Notes under the pieces: model-generated
What the model was told of the DNA's origin: nothing
The model's database searches: none
What the model saw: the letters and a program-made list of their open reading frames with translations, nothing else
Translations under genes and position numbers: made by a program
Part shown: in pieces, positions 1 to 5,828 of the stretch
How positions within the stretch are numbered: the stretch's first letter is position 1
How the letters are laid out: every line of letters starts with the position of its first letter
NCBI GenBank assembly: GCA_946481195.1
Contig: CAMLNG010000253.1
Location: 1-5,828, forward strand
Source: an uncultured Chromatiaceae bacterium
GTDB taxonomy: Bacteria; Pseudomonadota; Gammaproteobacteria; Enterobacterales; Alteromonadaceae
Reading direction: 5' to 3'
Length of the DNA: 5,828 bases

Positions 1-20
1 GCTCAATCGCCATTTTCACT

Positions 21-50
21 TTGATACAACTTCATTGTTTTATATGGAAT
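21..50 (+). promoter_or_regulatory. possible sigma70 promoter for the small membrane protein gene
   Basis: TTGATA at 21-26 matches the -35 consensus at five of six bases. TGGAAT at 45-50 matches the -10 consensus at four of six, with an 18-bp spacer. The surrounding 30-55 stretch is AT-rich, as expected for a promoter. Other -10 choices (TATATG at 41-46, CATAAC at 61-66) have poor spacing. This is a weak call; the gene could also be transcribed from outside the window. Confidence 0.25.
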
Positions 51-113
51 TTATTTGTGGCATAACTGTTGCCTGCCCAACACATCAGGCCAAAAAATCA
101 AAGGGGAACAGCA

Positions 114-332
114 ATGGGTGTATTTGATATCGGATTTGTCGCAGTGGTAGGTGCTTTTGCTTATGCTTTTTACGAGCAGCACACCAAAACCAAAGTAAAA
201 CTGGCGAACGCCAATCAGAATACCGACGATGTGCGGGCGCAGCTTGAGCAGTTAAAACAACGGATAGCGACTTTGGAAGCCATCGTCACCGACAAGTCCT
301 ACACCCTGAAAGATGAGATCAGCCGGCTTTAA
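114..332 (+). CDS. small single-pass membrane protein with a C-terminal coiled coil (PspB-like architecture)
   Basis: This is a 72-residue protein of unknown function. Residues 5-20 are hydrophobic (FDIGFVAVVGAFAYAF) and form one likely inner-membrane helix. A charged stretch with several lysines follows (about 23-29), suggesting that the C-terminus faces the cytoplasm. Residues 36-58 have heptad-like spacing of leucine and isoleucine (LEQLKQRIATLEAIV), typical of a short coiled coil. The tail reads YTLKDEISRL. The order of short helix, polar linker and 'RI.TLEAI' coiled coil resembles phage-shock protein B and related small proteins often annotated as hypothetical, but this is a resemblance of architecture and not a proven homology. 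I chose the ATG at 114 because a strong Shine-Dalgarno, AAGGGG at 101-106, lies 7 bases upstream; a TTG at 69 would add 15 polar residues with no such site. It is convergent with guaA and ends just before a terminator. No pspA, pspC or pspF is visible nearby. Confidence 0.8.
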   Translation: MGVFDIGFVAVVGAFAYAFYEQHTKTKVKLANANQNTDDVRAQLEQLKQRIATLEAIVTDKSYTLKDEISRL

Positions 333-349
333 GTTGGCGGTTACAGAAA

Positions 350-382
350 CAAAAACAGCAGCCGAAGCTGCTGTTTTGTTTT
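350..382. terminator. bidirectional intrinsic terminator between the small membrane protein gene and guaA
   Basis: A perfect 11-bp stem pairs 352-362 with 367-377 around a 4-base loop. Read rightwards, the stem ends in TTTT and continues GTTTTA, a U-rich tail for the small gene ending at 332. Read leftwards, the loop becomes UUCG closed by a C-G pair, the classic extra-stable tetraloop, and the tail is TTTTTGTTTC. That serves guaA, which stops 17 bases away at 395. The stem sits exactly in the gap between two convergent genes, as expected for a shared terminator. Confidence 0.9.
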
Positions 383-394
383 ATGCCGCAGGCA

Positions 395-1972
395 CTATTC
401 CCATTCAATGGTCGCTGGCGGTTTACCGGATACATCATAAACCACGCGGCTGATACCGTTGATTTCATTGATGATTCGGTTCGACACATGGCCCAGCAAT
501 TCATATGGCAGATGCGCCCAGTGCGCGGTCATGAAGTCGATGGTCTGTACCGCCCGTAATGATACAACCCAGTCGTATTTGCGGCCATCACCCATCACAC
601 CCACTGATTTCACCGGCAGGAACACGACAAAGGCCTGACTGACTTTGTCGTACCAGCCGCTGTTGCGCAGCTCTTCGATAAAAATCGCATCGGCGCGGCG
701 CAGGATGTCGCAGTATTCTTTTTTCACTTCGCCAAGCACACGTACACCAAGACCTGGTCCAGGGAACGGGTGGCGGTACAGCATGTCGTATGGCAGGCCG
801 AGCGCCAGACCAACTTTGCGCACTTCGTCTTTAAACAGCTCACGCAGCGGCTCAACCAGGCCCATTTTCATATTTTCCGGCAAACCGCCGACGTTATGGT
901 GTGACTTAATCACATGGGCTTTGCCGGTTTTTGACGCTGCCGATTCAATCACGTCCGGATAAATCGTGCCTTGCGCCAGCCACTTGGCGTTTTGCAGCTT
1001 TTTCGCTTCTTCGTCAAAGACTTCAACAAAGACGCGACCGATAATTTTACGTTTGGCTTCCGGCTCATCGACGCCATGTAAGGCTTCGAGGAAGCGTTGT
1101 TCTGCCTGGACGTGGATAATATTCAGCCCGAAGTGGTCGCCAAACATTTCCATCACCTGCGCGCCTTCGTTTAAGCGCAGCAGACCGTTATCAACAAAGA
1201 CACAAGTCAGGTTTTTACCGATAGCGCGGTGCAGCAGCATCGCCACCACGGATGAATCAACACCACCGGACAGGCCTAAAATCACCTGGTCATCGCCGAT
1301 TTGTTTTTTCAGATTCACGATGGCGTCATCAATAATCGACGCCGGCGTCCACAGTTTTTCACAACCACAGATGTCGACAACAAACTGTTCCAGCAAGCGC
1401 ATGCCCTGGCGGGTGTGCGTCACTTCCGGGTGGAACTGTACACCGTAGAACTGACGTGCTTCGTCGGCCATAGCCGCGTGCGGACAAGTTGGTGTGCGGG
1501 CAGTAGTGACAAAACCTGCAGGGATTTCAATAACTTTATCGCCATGGCTCATCCAGACATCCAGCTGCGCCACACCTTGTTCAGTCACATGGTCTTCGAT
1601 GCCTTTTAACAGCGCTGATGCAGACACCACATCGACCTGGGCATAACCAAATTCACGCTGATCTGAACTGGCGACTTTGCCGCCCAGTTGTTCGGCCATG
1701 GTTTGCATGCCGTAACAGACACCGAGCACCGGCACATTGGCTTCAAACACATACTGCGGTGCACGTGGTGAACCGGCTTCAGTCACGCTTTCCGGACCAC
1801 CAGACAGAATAATACCGGTCGGATTAAATTCAGCGATTTGCTCGGCCGTGACATCCCAGGCCCACAATTCGCAGTAAACACCGATTTCGCGGACACGACG
1901 CGCGATCAGTTGGGTGTACTGTGAACCGAAGTCGAGGATCAGAATTTTATGGAAATGAATATTTTTGCTCAT
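395..1972 (-). CDS. guaA: GMP synthase (glutamine-hydrolysing)
   Basis: GuaA converts XMP to GMP in the cytoplasm, using ATP and ammonia taken from glutamine; it is the last step of guanine nucleotide synthesis. The protein has 525 residues, the same length as E. coli GuaA. Residues 1-205 are the class I glutamine amidotransferase domain, with nucleophile Cys86 in GVCYG and the partner residues His181 and Glu183 in FHPEV. The ATP-pyrophosphatase domain follows, with its PP-loop SGGVDSS at 235-241. The C-terminal dimerisation domain carries [16 protein letters not shown] and ends in IEWE. All key residues are present, so it should be active. The ATG at 1972 has a modest Shine-Dalgarno (AAAGG about 5 bases upstream) and gives the family's usual N-terminus. 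It lies 85 bp downstream of guaB on the same strand, a normal guaBA order, but a terminator-like hairpin lies in between. Its own 3' end has the UUCG-loop terminator. Confidence 0.98.
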   Translation of the reverse strand: MSKNIHFHKILILDFGSQYTQLIARRVREIGVYCELWAWDVTAEQIAEFNPTGIILSGGPESVTEAGSPRAPQYVFEANVPVLGVCYGMQTMAEQLGGKVASSDQREFGYAQVDVVSASALLKGIEDHVTEQGVAQLDVWMSHGDKVIEIPAGFVTTARTPTCPHAAMADEARQFYGVQFHPEVTHTRQGMRLLEQFVVDICGCEKLWTPASIIDDAIVNLKKQIGDDQVILGLSGGVDSSVVAMLLHRAIGKNLTCVFVDNGLLRLNEGAQVMEMFGDHFGLNIIHVQAEQRFLEALHGVDEPEAKRKIIGRVFVEVFDEEAKKLQNAKWLAQGTIYPDVIESAASKTGKAHVIKSHHNVGGLPENMKMGLVEPLRELFKDEVRKVGLALGLPYDMLYRHPFPGPGLGVRVLGEVKKEYCDILRRADAIFIEELRNSGWYDKVSQAFVVFLPVKSVGVMGDGRKYDWVVSLRAVQTIDFMTAHWAHLPYELLGHVSNRIINEINGISRVVYDVSGKPPATIEWE

Positions 1973-1992
1973 ATCAACCTTTGTGAGGTGCG

Positions 1993-2007
1993 GGGCTAAA
2001 CCAGCCC
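1993..2007 (-). promoter_or_regulatory. small hairpin in the guaA leader
   Basis: A 5-bp GC-rich stem pairs 1993-1997 with 2003-2007 around a 5-base loop. On the - strand it reads GGGCT, loop GGTTT, AGCCC. It lies directly after the U-tract of the guaB/guaA hairpin and about 12 bases before the guaA Shine-Dalgarno. It could affect guaA translation or mRNA stability, or be incidental; it is short, and no function can be shown. Confidence 0.3.
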
Positions 2008-2008
2008 G

Positions 2009-2048
2009 GAAAAAATCGCGCCGGCGTCAGGGGGTCTGAGGCCGGCGC
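2009..2048 (-). terminator. intrinsic terminator or attenuator between guaB and guaA
   Basis: On the - strand an 8-bp all-GC stem pairs GCGCCGGC (2048-2041) with GCCGGCGC (2025-2018). After a single C-C mismatch, four more pairs follow (2039-2036 with 2030-2027), closing on a 5-base loop. GATTTTTT follows immediately, with six T at 2015-2010. The stem starts 9 bases after the guaB stop codon, the usual place for a terminator. In the other direction there is no U-tract, so it acts only on guaB transcripts. Because guaA follows on the same strand with no evident promoter of its own, some read-through is expected, and the hairpin probably sets the guaB to guaA ratio. Confidence 0.75.
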
Positions 2049-2057
2049 TGTAATTTC

Positions 2058-3641
<1,584 letters not shown>

Positions 3642-3661
3642 TCAGCTTGTGCCTGTCTGCG

Positions 3662-5011
3662 ATGAATCAACAACAAAACCCTGCCACAAACCCGGAGATC
3701 TATACAGTATCGCGGCTAAACGCCGAAGTTCGCTTAACTCTGGAGCTGCAATTCCGCCAGCTTTGGCTCTGTGGTGAGATCTCCAATTTTGTCGCGGCCA
3801 GTTCCGGTCATTGGTATTTCTCGTTAAAAGACACCGCCGCGCAGGTGAAAGTGGCGATGTTTAAGCAAGCTAACCGTAATGCCGCTTTTATGCCGCGCAA
3901 CGGCCAGCAGGTGCTGATCCGGGCCCGCATCAGCGTGTATGAGCCCCGTGGTGAGTATCAGTTGCTGGTCGATTTTATCGAACCGGCCGGTGACGGTTTA
4001 TTGCGCCAGCAATATGAAATGCTCAAAGCTAAGCTGACAGCCGAAGGTTTATTGGCGCCGGAGCGGAAAAAACCACTGCCATCCCAAGTAAGGCGAATTG
4101 GTGTGATTACTTCTCCCACCGGTGCAGCCGTGCGCGATATTCTGACCGTGTTGGCCCGACGCGCACCGGCGCTGGAAGTCATTATTTATCCGGCGTTAGT
4201 ACAAGGTGCGCAGGCGGCGCAGGATTTACAGGCGGCACTGTCGCATGCCATCCGGCGTAATGAAGTCGACGTGCTGATTATTGGTCGCGGCGGTGGTTCG
4301 CTGGAAGATTTATATTGTTTTAACGACGAAGCGCTGGCCCGGCAAATTGCCTATTGCCCGCTGCCAATTGTCAGTGCCGTTGGCCATGAAATTGATTTTA
4401 CTATCGCCGATTTTGTCGCCGATGTGCGTGCTGCAACCCCTTCGGCCGCAGCTGAGCTGGTGTCGCCGGATCAGCAGCACCAGCTAACACAGCTAATACA
4501 ACTGCAACAACGGCTGCAGCGTGGCATCCGCCAGCAGTTGGGCCAGCAAGCCCAGTGGTTTTTACAACAACACAGCAAGTTACAGCTGCTACACCCCAAA
4601 AGACGGCTAGAGCAACAGCAACAACGGCTTGATGAACTACAACTGCGGCTGCAGCGTGCTGGCCAGCAACAGATTGAGCGCAAACAACAACAGCTGCGCC
4701 AGCAGCAACAAGCTTTGTTGCAGCGGGCACCGCGCACCGGCGAATGGTTCCAGCACAGCAAGATGCTTAACGAAAGGCTGCAACTTGCCATGCAACAACA
4801 ACTGCAGCAGCAAGTTCAGCAATGGCAGCAACAAAGTGCTTTATTGCATCAGGTCAGCCCGCTCGCCACCCTCAATCGCGGTTACAGCTTGAGTTTTAAC
4901 GCCGGCAATCAACTGGTGAAATCGGTGCAGCAACTGCAGGCCGGTGATGTGCTGACGGTGCGTTTTGCTGACGGCAGCGCGCTGACAGAAGTGAAACAGC
5001 TTCAGCCATGA
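3662..5011 (+). CDS. xseA: exodeoxyribonuclease VII large subunit
   Basis: XseA is the catalytic subunit of exonuclease VII, which with several small XseB subunits degrades single-stranded DNA to oligonucleotides in mismatch repair and crosslink repair. The protein has 449 residues (E. coli 456). Residues 10-105 are the OB-fold DNA-binding domain (IYTVSRLN, GEISNF, SGHWYFSLKD). Residues 125-265 are the catalytic core, with GVITSPTGAAVRDI, GRGGGSLEDL and SAVGHEIDFTIADFVAD. Asp159, Arg209, His242 and Asp245 match the E. coli catalytic residues at a constant offset of four. Residues 270-400 form long helices that in this family bind XseB; here they are unusually glutamine-rich. A small C-terminal domain (LNRGYSL, then to QLQP) closes it. 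The ATG at 3662 gives the usual N-terminus but lacks a clear Shine-Dalgarno. A TTG at 3647 with GGA 8 bases upstream would add five residues and cannot be excluded. xseB is not in this window. It is divergent from guaB, as in E. coli. Confidence 0.97.
   Translation: MNQQQNPATNPEIYTVSRLNAEVRLTLELQFRQLWLCGEISNFVAASSGHWYFSLKDTAAQVKVAMFKQANRNAAFMPRNGQQVLIRARISVYEPRGEYQLLVDFIEPAGDGLLRQQYEMLKAKLTAEGLLAPERKKPLPSQVRRIGVITSPTGAAVRDILTVLARRAPALEVIIYPALVQGAQAAQDLQAALSHAIRRNEVDVLIIGRGGGSLEDLYCFNDEALARQIAYCPLPIVSAVGHEIDFTIADFVADVRAATPSAAAELVSPDQQHQLTQLIQLQQRLQRGIRQQLGQQAQWFLQQHSKLQLLHPKRRLEQQQQRLDELQLRLQRAGQQQIERKQQQLRQQQQALLQRAPRTGEWFQHSKMLNERLQLAMQQQLQQQVQQWQQQSALLHQVSPLATLNRGYSLSFNAGNQLVKSVQQLQAGDVLTVRFADGSALTEVKQLQP
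4472..4861 (+). repeat. CAG/CAA-rich segment of xseA encoding a glutamine-rich coiled-coil region
   Basis: Codons 271-400 of xseA contain 47 glutamines in 130 residues (36%), including runs of three or four such as QQQQ at 318-321 and 347-350. Both CAG and CAA are used, so it is not a pure trinucleotide repeat. It is a low-complexity helical segment, and the family's coiled-coil spacing of leucines is kept. On the opposite strand it produces long spurious open frames rich in Leu, Cys, Ala and Val. Confidence 0.6.
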
Positions 5012-5475
5012 ACTACAGTGCGCGCTAAACCGGCCTGAATGAGCATCACTTTTTCCGGCCGCTCAAACAGCTGATACAGCGCCTGCCAATCCTGAAGCGT
5101 CATCCAGGGCAGGCCATGACGCCGCTGTACCTTCAGCGGGTCAAACTGCCAATGCTGTAAAGCCCCGGATGACTGCCGCACCGCAATACCCGCCATCAGT
5201 TCAATCACCAGGCCGGAAGGAAACTGATAGCGGCGGAAAAACTGGCTGCAATACTGTGGATGCGGTATGATTTGCAGCGGAGTTGCCAATCGCAACAGCA
5301 CTGCATCAAGCGCCGGAGCTACAACTTCAGTACAGACCAAATCAATGTCACGAAAATCTGGTTGCAGCTGCTGTTCCACCAGCAACAAACTGCCGCCGAT
5401 ACCCCAGTCCGGCAGCCCGGCCAGCGGTTGCAGCAGCGCCAGCGCCTGCTGAAATTTGTTGCTCAGATCATTCAC
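5002..5475 (-). CDS. stand-alone nucleotidyltransferase-fold protein
   Basis: This is a 157-residue protein with signs of the DNA polymerase beta-type nucleotidyltransferase fold. Residues 25-29 read GIGGS, the G-G-S loop that binds the nucleotide phosphate. FRDIDLV follows, with metal-binding Asp43 and Asp45. Glu92 in GLVIELMAG fits the third acidic residue. The C-terminal helices read TLQDWQALYQLFERPEKV, similar to the end of small enzymes such as MNT-type and aminoglycoside adenylyltransferase-like (AadB-like) proteins. These transfer NMP to a small molecule, RNA or protein; the substrate here is unknown, and I would not call it a resistance gene. The start is GTG at 5475, with AAGGAA 10 bases upstream (5491-5486); a second AGGA lies too close to be used. 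Its last 10 bases overlap the end of xseA tail to tail, and it is divergent from the receptor gene at 5577. No HEPN-type antitoxin partner is seen on this strand within the window. Confidence 0.75.
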   Translation of the reverse strand: MNDLSNKFQQALALLQPLAGLPDWGIGGSLLLVEQQLQPDFRDIDLVCTEVVAPALDAVLLRLATPLQIIPHPQYCSQFFRRYQFPSGLVIELMAGIAVRQSSGALQHWQFDPLKVQRRHGLPWMTLQDWQALYQLFERPEKVMLIQAGLARTVVHG

Positions 5476-5576
5476 TTCCTGACACTTCCTTACACAAGCA
5501 CAGCAATTGACCGACAGTTAATTCGGCCTGGCGTTGGCAGACTGCATGGCATTATTTCTTTGCCAGCGAGTGTACC

Positions 5577-5828
5577 ATGCAATTTCGTTTGTCTTACCTG
5601 ACCTTGTGTCTCAGTCTGTTCAGCCCGGTGTTATTGGCCGACTCAACACCTGTTAAGCAGGCTAAACCCGATCCCGCAGCGACAACGCCAATCGAGCGTA
5701 TTCAGGTCAATGGCAGCGCCCTGCCCGCTGCCAGTCAGACCAATGCAGAAACCGAACAATTATTGAAAGTCGCCGGCATTATGAACGACCCACTGGCCGC
5801 AGTCTTCAGCCTGCCCGGTGTGGTTTAT
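5577..5828 (+). CDS. probable TonB-dependent receptor, N-terminal part (runs off the window)
   Basis: Only the first 84 codons are present, and the frame is open to the window end. Residues 1-21 are a clear Sec signal peptide (MQFR, then a leucine-rich core, cleavage likely after LLA at 21), so the protein is exported. A Pro/Ala-rich linker follows, then IERIQVNGS at 39-47, which resembles the start of many TonB-dependent receptor plug domains. DPLAAVFSLPGVVY (71-84) resembles the conserved plug helix, where such receptors have a 'DPL..l..LPGV' pattern. The full protein would be an outer-membrane beta-barrel importing a bulky substrate such as a siderophore, vitamin or glycan; the substrate cannot be told from this piece. 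The ATG at 5577 is preceded by GCGAG (5566-5570) 6 bases upstream, a weak Shine-Dalgarno. No good promoter was found in the 101-bp gap before it. It could be another secreted protein that shares the plug-like motif. Confidence 0.65.
   Translation, partial: MQFRLSYLTLCLSLFSPVLLADSTPVKQAKPDPAATTPIERIQVNGSALPAASQTNAETEQLLKVAGIMNDPLAAVFSLPGVVY

Noticed and set aside
69..113. TTG start at 69 for the small membrane protein
   Set aside because: It would place polar residues before the membrane helix and ignores the strong AAGGGG site 7 bases before the ATG at 114.
645..1609. Three open frames on the + strand opposite guaA (645-962, 966-1448, 1301-1609)
   Set aside because: They lie entirely within guaA, whose identity is certain, lack ribosome sites and have low-complexity translations (Ser/Arg/Pro-rich) with no recognisable domain.
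4401..4834. Long open frames on the - strand opposite the 3' half of xseA, rich in Cys, Leu, Ala and Val
   Set aside because: They are reverse readings of CAG/CAA glutamine codons; the composition follows from the repeat and not from selection on a protein.
5535..5565. TGGCA/TGCCA repeats upstream of the receptor gene (5535-5539, 5547-5551, inverse at 5561-5565)
   Set aside because: They are five-base matches only, with no U-tract or known operator pattern; too short to separate from chance.
5260..5601. Open frames on the + strand opposite the nucleotidyltransferase gene (5260-5601, 5267-5452, 5283-5510)
   Set aside because: No ribosome sites or domains are seen, whereas the opposite strand carries a coherent fold signature; the longest would also run into the receptor gene start.

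Overview
The window looks like a chromosomal housekeeping segment from a gammaproteobacterium. Two things point there: GuaA, GuaB and XseA read like the Escherichia coli proteins almost residue for residue, with catalytic residues at identical or constantly offset positions, and guaB-guaA lies divergent from xseA as in E. coli. The glutamine-rich XseA and the start of a TonB-dependent receptor next door would suit a marine or freshwater lineage such as Alteromonadales, or Rheinheimera/Alishewanella-like bacteria. That placement is inference only.

Layout from left to right. (1) A 72-residue protein on the + strand (114-332), with one membrane helix and a coiled coil. It ends at a perfect hairpin that acts as a shared, bidirectional terminator. 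(2) guaA (395-1972) and guaB (2058-3527), both on the - strand and read guaB then guaA, encode the two steps from IMP to GMP. A terminator-like hairpin with a U-tract lies between them. (3) A 134-bp divergent control region (3528-3661) holds a good sigma70-type guaB promoter with an A-tract upstream and a GC-rich discriminator. An inverted repeat spans the predicted guaB leader. (4) xseA (3662-5011, +) encodes the exonuclease VII large subunit; its C-terminal coiled-coil region is 36% glutamine. (5) A small stand-alone nucleotidyltransferase-fold protein on the - strand (5002-5475) overlaps the end of xseA tail to tail by 10 bp. (6) The first 84 codons of a secreted protein on the + strand (5577 to the window end) look like a TonB-dependent receptor.

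Functionally, guaB and guaA form one pathway: IMP to XMP to GMP. xseA is a DNA repair nuclease gene that shares only the control region. The nucleotidyltransferase and the receptor have no visible functional link to these genes. I see no mobile element, CRISPR array, tRNA, rRNA or defence cassette, and no gene-free stretch longer than about 135 bases apart from promoter regions. The points most worth following are the guaB/guaA hairpin, the guaB leader inverted repeat, the orphan nucleotidyltransferase and the small membrane protein. I do not see a clear new multi-gene system.
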